Origin: Halomonas sp. McH1-25
GTDB taxonomy: Bacteria > Pseudomonadota > Gammaproteobacteria > Pseudomonadales > Halomonadaceae
Direction: 5' to 3'
NCBI RefSeq assembly: GCF_022348165.1
Contig: NZ_JAKRFI010000001.1
Coordinates: forward strand, 124,001 to 188,000
Length of the DNA stretch: 64,000 nucleotides
Part shown: positions 8,927-16,264 of the stretch, one piece after another
Numbering within the stretch: position 1 is the stretch's first letter
Layout: the number at the start of each line of letters is the position of its first letter
Notes under the pieces: model-generated
Database searches by the model: none
The model's input: the letters and a program-made list of their open reading frames with translations, nothing else
Told to the model about the DNA's origin: nothing
Translations under genes and position numbers: made by a program

Positions 8927-9529
8927 TCAAATCGTCTGGTCCCGCCACTTTGCCATGCGTTTCATGAAGTGCGCCCATTGGCGTTCGACCTTGCTGCGCC
9001 CCAGAATGGGCACGACGGATGCCAGCTTGATGAAGTCATGATTGCCCAGCCCATCGATGAGATACAGGCGCGGACTGTCGGCGCGAGTCATGTCGCAGGC
9101 GATGTTGCTGTCCCGCATGTCGCTGGTGAAGATCAGGTTATCCAGCAAGTAGCGGTGAAATCGTTCCAACTCCGGTGCAATATCCGCATAGTGTACGTCC
9201 CGCCGCGCCAATAGGTGCTTTAGCGTGTCGAGCGGCTTGCCGTCTCGATCCTGCACCAGGTCGAATACCAGGCCTTCCCCCCGATTCGTCGTTACCCAAC
9301 CGTGCATGCGTGGCAGGTACGTCCAGGCAATGTCGCGCTTCTCAAGTTTCCGGTAATACGCATGATCCCTGGCATTCTGGCTACGGCGGCTCTTGTGGCG
9401 ATGAGTGACCTTGATGCACAGCCCATCGTCGCTCGGATGCCTGAAGCAGGCACGCTCGGAGCCTTGGCCAATGAGCAGGGTGTCGTCGAGATAGAGCATG
9501 TCGTGTGGTGCTGGTTTTCTTCTTGTCAC
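8927..9529 (-). CDS. YrbL-family protein (kinase-like, LPS-associated)
   Basis: 200 residues. The fold resembles small protein-kinase-like proteins: LLIGQGSERACFRHP forms the nucleotide loop, LCIKVTH carries the ATP-binding lysine, and the C-terminal half has SDMRDSNIACD (catalytic-loop-like) and LYLIDGLGNHD (metal-binding D). This is the pattern of the PhoP-regulated YrbL family, related to LPS-core kinases. The start is GTG 9529; an in-frame ATG at 9499 is an alternative. It lies 17 bases after a glycosyltransferase gene on the same strand. A role in phosphorylating LPS core sugars is inference from family and neighbours. Confidence 0.75.
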   Translation of the reverse strand: MTRRKPAPHDMLYLDDTLLIGQGSERACFRHPSDDGLCIKVTHRHKSRRSQNARDHAYYRKLEKRDIAWTYLPRMHGWVTTNRGEGLVFDLVQDRDGKPLDTLKHLLARRDVHYADIAPELERFHRYLLDNLIFTSDMRDSNIACDMTRADSPRLYLIDGLGNHDFIKLASVVPILGRSKVERQWAHFMKRMAKWRDQTI

Positions 9530-9546
9530 GCGGCGATTCGTTCCGG

Positions 9547-10686
9547 CTAGTCGTTCGTCAGGCTGCTGAATGACGCCTTGAGCTTTTCGTACTGGCGCTC
9601 ATGGGAATAGTCTTTGGCCAACTCAGCCAGCGTTTGGCCAAGTTCTTCGCGCTTGGAAGACTGCAGGAACTCCGCAATGCGTTCGGCCCAGCCTTGGGTA
9701 TCCTTGTCGAGCACCAGATCGGGGTGCGAGTCTCGAATCAGTTCCGAGGCGCCGACCCAGGCCGACACTACGCTGGGCGTACCGCAGGCCATGGCTTCCA
9801 GCGCGACACGGCCGAACTCCTCGATGTGAGCGGGCAGCACGAAAACATCCAGTGCACCGTATAGGCGTTCGACATTAGGCTCGGTGCTGCGCCAGGTAAT
9901 CAGGCTATCGATGCCCAGGGACTCCGCCTGTTTCCGGTAGGGCGTCGTATCGTCCTTGCCGACCACTAGGAAGCGACAACGCTGCGGAAGCTGGCGGTTG
10001 AGGTGGGCTGCGATCTCGATGAAGCCATCCAGGTTGCGCTTCTTGAAGTTGCCAGAGGTGATTAGTCCGATCAAGAAGGTCTCATCGTCGGCACCGAATT
10101 CTTTCCGTGTAACCTGCCTGTTACGCCTTGCCGAGTCGGGATTGAACTGCTGTGGATCGTAGCCCGGGTAGCTGACCTCGATCTTGTCGGGGGCAATGGC
10201 GTAGCGCTGCATGAAGTCGTCCGCCATCATCTGTGAGTTCACTGCCACGCGTTTGAACCCACCCTGTATGAGCACATGGTCATGAATGGCGGCGACTTCG
10301 TGACCGTTGGGCAGCGGCTTGCCGTGGATTCGCTGGCTGGCCAGATGCACGCAGTTATGCATGTACACGACGTCGCTGCTGACGGTATCGCCATGGCTGA
10401 CGAGCAGATCGGGGCAATGGCGTTTGCACCAGGCCTGAACACGACGATTGAACCAGAAACGACGGAACTTTCCCTTGATCGGCCAGCGCGGTAGCTTGAC
10501 GAAGGCGGCGCCGGCCCGCTGAGCCAATTCTGCCTTGCCGCGCTCGGCCAGGATGACGACGCGGTAGCCGAGTTCCTGAAGGGCGGCGGCCTGTTCGAAG
10601 GCGTTGCGACTGGCACCGGTGCTTTTCTCGACCTGGCGGATGGCGATGGCTGCCAGGGGGGCGTGTCGCTTGCTAGGCGTCGTCAT
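9547..10686 (-). CDS. Glycosyltransferase family 4 (LPS-type)
   Basis: 379 residues from ATG at 10686; the frame extends upstream to 10767 but the extra N-terminus looks unlike the family. It has an N-terminal QVEKSTGASRNAFEQAAAL, a middle VVYMHNCVHLASQ and VAVNSQMMADDFM, and a GT-B donor domain with LIGLITSGNFKKRNLDGFIE, FLVVGKD and LPAHIEEFGRVALEAMACGTPS (E-x7-E). It resembles LPS-core transferases such as WaaG in layout. Forms a two-gene unit with the yrbL-like kinase, reading against the main polysaccharide operon. The sugar transferred is unknown. Confidence 0.85.
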   Translation of the reverse strand: MTTPSKRHAPLAAIAIRQVEKSTGASRNAFEQAAALQELGYRVVILAERGKAELAQRAGAAFVKLPRWPIKGKFRRFWFNRRVQAWCKRHCPDLLVSHGDTVSSDVVYMHNCVHLASQRIHGKPLPNGHEVAAIHDHVLIQGGFKRVAVNSQMMADDFMQRYAIAPDKIEVSYPGYDPQQFNPDSARRNRQVTRKEFGADDETFLIGLITSGNFKKRNLDGFIEIAAHLNRQLPQRCRFLVVGKDDTTPYRKQAESLGIDSLITWRSTEPNVERLYGALDVFVLPAHIEEFGRVALEAMACGTPSVVSAWVGASELIRDSHPDLVLDKDTQGWAERIAEFLQSSKREELGQTLAELAKDYSHERQYEKLKASFSSLTND

Positions 10687-10890
10687 GTCGTTTTTCGATG
10701 CGACCTGGGTCAAAGTTAACGAAGGGGCATAGGCTACGCTGAGAAATGTCTTGCGGCAACTTGGCATTAGGCATTGTTAATGCTGCTTTACGTGCAGCGC
10801 TGCGGCTCATTTGGCTCGTTACGCTAGGGGAAAACGCGTTATACTAATTAACAAACTAATAAACTGCAGAGGAACATAGTCAGGCCTGCT

Positions 10891-11769
10891 ATGTCGGCAC
10901 CGAAAAAACTGCCCCGAACGCCGTCCGGCGAAGCCTTGTCAACGGACTTGTACGACCCCAGGCTGCGGTGGTCCATGCTGCGCTCACGCTGGGCCTATGT
11001 CACCCGTGAGGCATTTGAAGACCGAGTTATCCGGCCATTGGAGAATCGTCTGTTCCAACGTTGGCTTGCCAATGGGTTTCTGGCCGAGCAGGTCGAGGAG
11101 ATGGGGCTGCCTTACCGCAGTGTCGATGACTATCTCGGCGAGGGTCTCGACCTGCATATCGATCCTCGCCAATTGGTTTGCTCCTTGTCGATGAAGAAAT
11201 CCTTTCCGAAATCGGGCCAGCGCAACAAGGCGAAGAATACCTTTATCTGGAAAGGCAAGTGGGACCTCTTCCGCTACGATTTTCACAAGGGCCAGCGTTA
11301 CCAGTTCATCAGCGATGTTTGGGCGCATCGCCATGCGCTGGATCAGAGCCAGGCCTATCATGATCTGATAAAGCTGCTGGAGCAGGGCAGGCCGCTCACA
11401 TCGCATCAAAAGGGCTTCTTGCTCAACACGCCGGACAAGGTACTGGCTTATCTGGAAACCTATGTGGGCTATATGAACGAGATGGCCCGTAACGGTTTCG
11501 ACGATACCTTGGGCAAGGACCGGCTGGGCGTGGCGATCGATCGGCATGGCGGTATCGTCAAGATCAATCGCGGCCTGCATCGCCTGGCCATGGCGCAGGT
11601 ACTGGGCCTGGAGGAGATCGTTGTCCGCGTGCGTGCCGTGCATGTCGACTGGTGGCGTGAGGTCACGCAGGGCGAAACCGGCGAGAAGGCGTTGCAGAAC
11701 ATGGCCGAAGCCCTGCAGGAGTGCCGGGCGGCAGCTCTCGATTCATCCCCGGCCCAAGACCGGGGATGA
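10891..11769 (+). CDS. Unknown protein with ParB/sulfiredoxin-like motif
   Basis: 292 residues; I do not recognise the full protein. Residues 211-250 contain GVAIDRHGGIVKINRGLHR then LAMAQVLGL and VVRVRAV, the pattern of ParB/sulfiredoxin-fold proteins in which a G-x-HR element binds nucleotide. The N-terminal 200 residues are charged and helical with many aromatic residues; no signal peptide or membrane segment is visible. It follows the LPS/polysaccharide cluster and has its own upstream region of about 200 bp, so a role in glycan or envelope assembly is only guessed from position. It could equally be a nucleotide-dependent modifying enzyme. Confidence 0.7.
   Translation: MSAPKKLPRTPSGEALSTDLYDPRLRWSMLRSRWAYVTREAFEDRVIRPLENRLFQRWLANGFLAEQVEEMGLPYRSVDDYLGEGLDLHIDPRQLVCSLSMKKSFPKSGQRNKAKNTFIWKGKWDLFRYDFHKGQRYQFISDVWAHRHALDQSQAYHDLIKLLEQGRPLTSHQKGFLLNTPDKVLAYLETYVGYMNEMARNGFDDTLGKDRLGVAIDRHGGIVKINRGLHRLAMAQVLGLEEIVVRVRAVHVDWWREVTQGETGEKALQNMAEALQECRAAALDSSPAQDRG
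11743..11769 (+). terminator. Hairpin overlapping the stop of the ParB-like gene
   Basis: Perfect 10-bp stem TCATCCCCGG / CCGGGGATGA with a seven-base loop; the TGA stop is inside the 3' arm. There is no long T run, so termination is likely weak. It sits between two converging genes and may serve both strands. Confidence 0.45.
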
Positions 11770-11789
11770 TCGGGTATTAAGCCAGATAC

Positions 11790-12773
11790 TCAACCGGCGC
11801 CCATGCGCTGCGAGAGGTCCTCGATGTCCTTGACCTGATCGAGGACGAACTGCTCGAATTCCTGGCCTCTCATGTTGAAGGGCATCAGGCCGTTGCTTTC
11901 CATGGCCTGTTTCCATTCGTCGCTCTGTGACAGCTCCTGGATGGTGGACGTCCAGAACTGCTTGGCATCATCCGAGACGTTGGGCGGAATGTAGAAACCG
12001 CGCCAGTTGGGCGCCAGCACGTCGATGCCTTGCTCCTTCGCGGTGGGAATGTCCGCCAGGTCGCCTTCCAGACGCTCGTCGGAGAGCAGGGCGAGGATGC
12101 GCAGATCGCCGGATTCGCGGAAGCCCTTGGCCTCGGAAATATCCCCCGAGAACACATCGACGTGCCCACCGACCACCTGGGTCAGTGCCTCGCCGCCGCC
12201 TTCATAGGCCAGGTAGCGGACCTGGCTCAGGTCCTCCACGCCTGCCTTGTCGGCAAACATCAATACCTTCAGATGGTCCCAACTGCGCTTGGCATCGCCA
12301 CCGGCAAAGATGACCGAACGCGGGTCTTCGTTCAGCGCCTTGGTCAGGTCGTCCAGGGTCTTGAATTCGGAATCCTTGGGCACGGCGATCACGCCGTAAT
12401 CGGCGCCCAGGGCGGCCACCCAGTTGACCTGATCGGCGGTCATCCCCTGGAACAGCCCTTGGGCCAGACCGGCCGAAGTTACCGTGGAGGCGGCGACCAG
12501 TAGCTGTTCATCGGCGGGGCGTTTGCTGATGACGTGGGCGTAGGCGACCCCGCCCGTCGCGCCAGGCATGTTGATGGTCTGCACGGCCTGGGGAACCATG
12601 TCGAGTTCCTGCAGGATCCTGCCTACGCTGCGGCAGGTGAAGTCCCAGCCGCCGCCGGGGTCGGAGGGGGCGATGCAGTCCACCTTGCCGTTGAGTTCGA
12701 AGCTCATGGCGCTCGACGCGAAGGTGAGGGCCAAACCGGCGGCGGTGAGCAGTGCAGTGCTTTTGCGTTTCAT
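11790..12773 (-). CDS. TTT-type substrate-binding protein (TctC/Bug family)
   Basis: 327 residues with a signal peptide (KRKSTALLTAAGLALTFASSA). The mature part begins with KVDCIAPSDPGGGWD, the carboxylate-binding loop of TctC-like Bug proteins, followed by INMPGATGGVAYAHV and later PNWRGFYIPP. Periplasmic receptor that captures a di- or tricarboxylate for a TctAB membrane pair. No permease gene is adjacent; the nearest is the fused TctAB at 16265-18229. It lies upstream of a LysR gene on the same strand and near a CoA-transferase and lyase, suggesting it collects their substrate. Confidence 0.9.
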   Translation of the reverse strand: MKRKSTALLTAAGLALTFASSAMSFELNGKVDCIAPSDPGGGWDFTCRSVGRILQELDMVPQAVQTINMPGATGGVAYAHVISKRPADEQLLVAASTVTSAGLAQGLFQGMTADQVNWVAALGADYGVIAVPKDSEFKTLDDLTKALNEDPRSVIFAGGDAKRSWDHLKVLMFADKAGVEDLSQVRYLAYEGGGEALTQVVGGHVDVFSGDISEAKGFRESGDLRILALLSDERLEGDLADIPTAKEQGIDVLAPNWRGFYIPPNVSDDAKQFWTSTIQELSQSDEWKQAMESNGLMPFNMRGQEFEQFVLDQVKDIEDLSQRMGAG

Positions 12774-12903
12774 GAACGACTCCTTGTTTATTGTATGTGT
12801 CGTAGTAAAGCGGCGTGTCTGCCTTGCACCGTATCCGAAGCGTCATGGCGCTAGAAGTAGCATTTGGGAAAGCTGGGGTTCGTCAGCCGCGAAGGGTGCG
12901 AGA

Positions 12904-13800
12904 CTAGTCCCGGGTGCCTGCGGTCAGGTGGTCGACCAGATGGCGAGCGATGACGGGCAGGGTGTCGTATTGGCGCATGCCGATCACGGTTTCCCGCGTG
13001 GCCCAGGCATCGCTGAGCGGGATGCTGCAAAGCTGCAGATCGCCCAGCTCGCGGTAGATGGTCTGCTCGGGCAGCACGCCGATGCCCATGCCGTGATGGA
13101 TCATGCGGCAGATCGCATCGAAGCTGCGCACCTGGATGCGCATGTGCAGGCTCTTGCCGGCACGGCTGGCGTGTTCGTGCAGCAGGTCCTGGAGCGAGGA
13201 GTCCTGCTGCAGGCCGATGAAGTCGTCGCCCGCCGCTTCTTCCAGGTAGATGGATTCGCGCTCCGCGAAGGGGTGATGGCATGGGGTGACGAGGACCAGC
13301 CGGTCGCTGCGATAGGGCAACACCTGCAGCCCATCGCAGGGCACATGGCCGGCGAAGATGCCGATGTCTGTCAGGCCTTCGCGCAGCGCGCTGATCGCTT
13401 CGGCGCTGACCCTTTCCTGCAGGTCGAGCTTGATCTGGGGGTAGCGCTGCGAAAAGGTGCTGAGATCCTCGGGAAGAAAGGCAATGATCGCCGAGGTGTT
13501 CGAGTGGATCCGGATGTGGCCCTTGATGCCCTGACCGTACTCGCTCAGGTCGGCCTGCAGGCGTTCGATGTTTTCCAGAATCCTGCGCGCATGATGCAGG
13601 AACGCATGACCGGCCGGAGTAAGCTCGACGCCGCGCGGGCGACGATACAGCAGCGTGGTGTCCAGTTGCGCTTCGAGGTCGCTGATGCGTTTGCTGGCGG
13701 CGGCCAGGGCCAGATGCTCGCGCTCTGCGGCGGCGGTGAGCCGGCCTTCATCGGCCACCGACACGAACAGTTTCAACGTGACGAAATCGAACCGCCCCAT
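12904..13800 (-). CDS. LysR-family transcriptional regulator
   Basis: 298 residues from ATG 13800, which has AGAGGAG upstream; a longer frame to 13881 is unlikely. The N-terminal winged HTH is at about residues 1-65 (FVTLKLFVSVADEGRLTAAA, then KRISDLEAQLDTTLLYR); the rest is the effector-binding domain. It is transcribed away from the CoA-transferase gene across a 146-bp gap with possible LysR boxes, so it probably controls the CoA-transferase/lyase pair and perhaps the binding-protein gene behind it. The inducer is likely the carboxylate or its CoA ester, by inference only. Confidence 0.9.
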   Translation of the reverse strand: MGRFDFVTLKLFVSVADEGRLTAAAEREHLALAAASKRISDLEAQLDTTLLYRRPRGVELTPAGHAFLHHARRILENIERLQADLSEYGQGIKGHIRIHSNTSAIIAFLPEDLSTFSQRYPQIKLDLQERVSAEAISALREGLTDIGIFAGHVPCDGLQVLPYRSDRLVLVTPCHHPFAERESIYLEEAAGDDFIGLQQDSSLQDLLHEHASRAGKSLHMRIQVRSFDAICRMIHHGMGIGVLPEQTIYRELGDLQLCSIPLSDAWATRETVIGMRQYDTLPVIARHLVDHLTAGTRD

Positions 13801-13839
13801 GTTGCGCTCCTCTTGATGTGACGCCAGCCAGAGCCTCAT

Positions 13840-13866
13840 CTTACGTAAGCCTTCGTCAAAAGCGAA
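13840..13866. promoter_or_regulatory. Candidate LysR operator region
   Basis: Two adjacent dyads lie between the divergent LysR and CoA-transferase genes: the perfect palindrome CTTACGTAAG at 13840-13849, and TTCG-N7-CGAA at 13852-13866, whose inner part fits the T-N11-A LysR box. Assignment rests on symmetry and position only. Confidence 0.4.
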
Positions 13867-13946
13867 TGCTACGTTGCTCAACGCCTAATTGTTCCTGTCG
13901 GCGGAGTAACGCATCCTGCCTGCATATCGTTTAGGAGTAACGCCCT

Positions 13947-15152
13947 ATGAGCCTGTCCGACGCCCGGAGCCTGCCTCTGGAAGACCTCAAGGTACTGGAG
14001 CTTGGCCAGTTGATCGCCGGTCCCTTCGCCACCAAGCTGCTGGGCGAGTTCGGCGCCGACGTGATCAAGGTCGAACCGCCGGGCGCCGGCGATCCGCTTC
14101 GTAAATGGCGAATGATCGAGGAGGGCACGTCGCTGTGGTGGCACGTGCAGACCCGCAACAAACGCTCCGTCGCCCTGGATCTGCGCTCTTCCGAAGGGCA
14201 GGAACTCGTGCGTCGCCTGGTTCAGGAGGCCGACGTGCTGGTCGAGAACTTCCGCCCCGGCACGCTGGAAGGCTGGGGGCTGGGCTGGGACGTGCTCTCC
14301 GAGTTGAATCCACGCCTGATCATGGTGCGCATCTCGGGCTACGGCCAGACCGGCCCGTATCGCGACAAGCCCGGCTTCGGGGTGATCGGCGAGGCGATGG
14401 GCGGGCTGCGTTACCTGACCGGCCAACCGGGGCAGCCGTCGGTGCGCGTCGGCGTCAGCATCGGCGACTCGCTGTCGGCGCTGTATGCGGTGATCGGCAC
14501 GCTGCTGGCATTGCAGGAGCGCCAGCGCAGCGGCCAGGGCCAGGTCATCGACGTGGCGCTCTACGAGTCGGTGTTCGCGATGATGGAGAGCCTGATTCCC
14601 GAATACGATGCCAGCGGCAGGATTCGTGAGCCCAGCGGCAGCTCGCTGCCCGGCATTACGCCGTCCAACGCCTATCTGTGCCGGGATGACGATTACGTGC
14701 TGATTGCCGGTAACGGCGACAGCATCTTCAAGCGCCTGATGGAGGTGATCGGCCGCCCGGATCTGGCTGCGGACGAGCGCTTTGCGCATAACGATGGGCG
14801 TAGCCGGCATGCCGAGCTGATCGATGGCGCCATTGCCGAGTGGACCCGCCAGCATTCCCGCGCCGAGATCCTCGAACGACTCGACGAAGCGCGAGTCCCG
14901 TCAGGCTATCCGTATACCGCCGCCGATATCGTCAATGATCCGCACTATCTGGCGCGGGAGATGATTCAGACCATCACTACGCCGGGCGGACGTTCGCTCA
15001 AGGTTCCCGGCGTGCTGCCGAAGCTCAGCGCCACCCCCGGGCAGCTCGGTCAGGGCGGCCCCGACCTGGGGCAACATACCGAACAGGTGCTCGACGAGTT
15101 GGGCATCGACGAGGAAACGCGCCAGAAGCTGCGTCAGGGCGGGATCATTTGA
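13947..15152 (+). CDS. Class III (CaiB/BaiF) CoA-transferase
   Basis: 401 residues. It moves CoA between carboxylic acids, typically from succinyl-CoA. The N-terminus has VLELGQLIAGPFATKLLGEFGADVIKVE split by few changes from the family pattern, and TRNKRSVALDL follows. The nucleophilic aspartate is probably Asp174 in VGVSIGDSLSAL. C-terminal segments LIAGNGDSIFKRL and GVPSGY-like EARVPSGYPYT also fit. It lies 30 bases before an HMG-CoA-lyase-like gene. Together they could activate and cleave 3-hydroxy-3-methylglutarate or citramalate. Substrate choice is inference. Confidence 0.92.
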   Translation: MSLSDARSLPLEDLKVLELGQLIAGPFATKLLGEFGADVIKVEPPGAGDPLRKWRMIEEGTSLWWHVQTRNKRSVALDLRSSEGQELVRRLVQEADVLVENFRPGTLEGWGLGWDVLSELNPRLIMVRISGYGQTGPYRDKPGFGVIGEAMGGLRYLTGQPGQPSVRVGVSIGDSLSALYAVIGTLLALQERQRSGQGQVIDVALYESVFAMMESLIPEYDASGRIREPSGSSLPGITPSNAYLCRDDDYVLIAGNGDSIFKRLMEVIGRPDLAADERFAHNDGRSRHAELIDGAIAEWTRQHSRAEILERLDEARVPSGYPYTAADIVNDPHYLAREMIQTITTPGGRSLKVPGVLPKLSATPGQLGQGGPDLGQHTEQVLDELGIDEETRQKLRQGGII

Positions 15153-15182
15153 GCGAGAATACCTTTATCAAGAGTACCGAGC

Positions 15183-16100
15183 ATGTCACGTATCTACATC
15201 AATGAAGTGGCGCCGCGCGATGGCCTGCAGATCGAAGCGGCGTTCGTGCCTACGCCGGACAAGATCGCCCTGATCGACAAACTCTCGGCGACCGGCCTGG
15301 CCAAGATCGAAGCCACGTCGTTCACCTCGCCCAAGGCGATCCCCAACCTGCGCGATGCCGCCGAGGTAATGCAGGGCATTCGCCGCCAGCCGGGGGTGAT
15401 CTACACGGCGCTGGTGCCCAATCTCAAGGGTTGCCAGCGCGCGCTGGAATGCAGCGTGGAGGAGATCAACCTGGTGATGTCGGCCAGCGAGTCGCATAGC
15501 CTGGCGAACCTGCGCATGACGCCCGAACAATCCCTGGCGCAGTTCGCCGAGATCGTGGCCCATGCCCAGGGCAGCGGGGTGTTCATCAATGCCTCGCTCT
15601 CGACCACCTTCGGTTGCCCGTTCGAAGGCCATGTCGATGAGCGGCGTGTGATGACGCTGATCGAGCGGCTCCTCGAGATCGGCATCCAGGGCATCACGCT
15701 GTGCGATACCACGGGGGTGGCCAACCCGGCCCAGGTCAAGCGGCTGTGCCGGGATGTCGTGTCACGCTGGCCGGAGGTGCCCTTCACGCTGCATTTCCAC
15801 GATACGCGCGGGATGGGTCTGGCCAATGCGCTGGCCGCCTGGGAAGCGGGCATCGTGCACTTCGATGCCTCGTTAGGCGGGCTGGGTGGCTGCCCTTACG
15901 CGCCGGGTGCCACGGGCAACGTGTGCAGCGAGGACCTGGTGCACATGTTCGAGCGGATGGGCGTAGACACCGGCGTCGATCTGGATGCGCTATTAGCGGT
16001 ATCGGCCACGCTGCCCGATCTGGTGGGGCACGAAACGCCAGGGCATGTCGTCAAGGCCGGCAAGGCCGACCGGCGCTATCCGATGCCGGCGCGCGGTTAG
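15183..16100 (+). CDS. HMG-CoA lyase-family enzyme
   Basis: 305 residues, a TIM-barrel of the HMGL-like family. VAPRDGLQIE at residues 9-18 supplies the catalytic Arg/Asp pair, HFHDTRGMGLAN carries metal-binding histidines, and Cys237 in GLGGCPYAPGATGN matches the lyase signature cysteine. The family reaction splits HMG-CoA to acetoacetate and acetyl-CoA; close relatives split citramalyl-CoA. Glu after GLQ is replaced in order (QIE rather than QNE), a common variation. Probably co-transcribed with the CoA-transferase 30 bases upstream. Cytoplasmic. Confidence 0.9.
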   Translation: MSRIYINEVAPRDGLQIEAAFVPTPDKIALIDKLSATGLAKIEATSFTSPKAIPNLRDAAEVMQGIRRQPGVIYTALVPNLKGCQRALECSVEEINLVMSASESHSLANLRMTPEQSLAQFAEIVAHAQGSGVFINASLSTTFGCPFEGHVDERRVMTLIERLLEIGIQGITLCDTTGVANPAQVKRLCRDVVSRWPEVPFTLHFHDTRGMGLANALAAWEAGIVHFDASLGGLGGCPYAPGATGNVCSEDLVHMFERMGVDTGVDLDALLAVSATLPDLVGHETPGHVVKAGKADRRYPMPARG

Positions 16101-16264
16101 AAGACTAGGCAGAACGAGAATGCCACGAGGCCTACTGTGTTACAGACGCTGAAGGCGCAGCTCCGCTGGGAAGCTGCGCATGAAGTGCCTGTTATGTATT
16201 GGTATTACATCGGGTCGGGAAGACCTGCCGTCGCGACTAACATCGGCCGGCAGATCATCTGGGC

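Noticed and set aside
12568-13821. Long open frame of 417 codons on the plus strand opposite the tctC-like and LysR genes
   Set aside because: It is antisense to two well-supported genes and shows no family pattern; long antisense frames are common in GC-rich DNA.
13878-14855. Open frame of 325 codons opposite the CoA-transferase
   Set aside because: Shadow of a clear gene; composition rich in Gln, His and Arg is typical of antisense frames.
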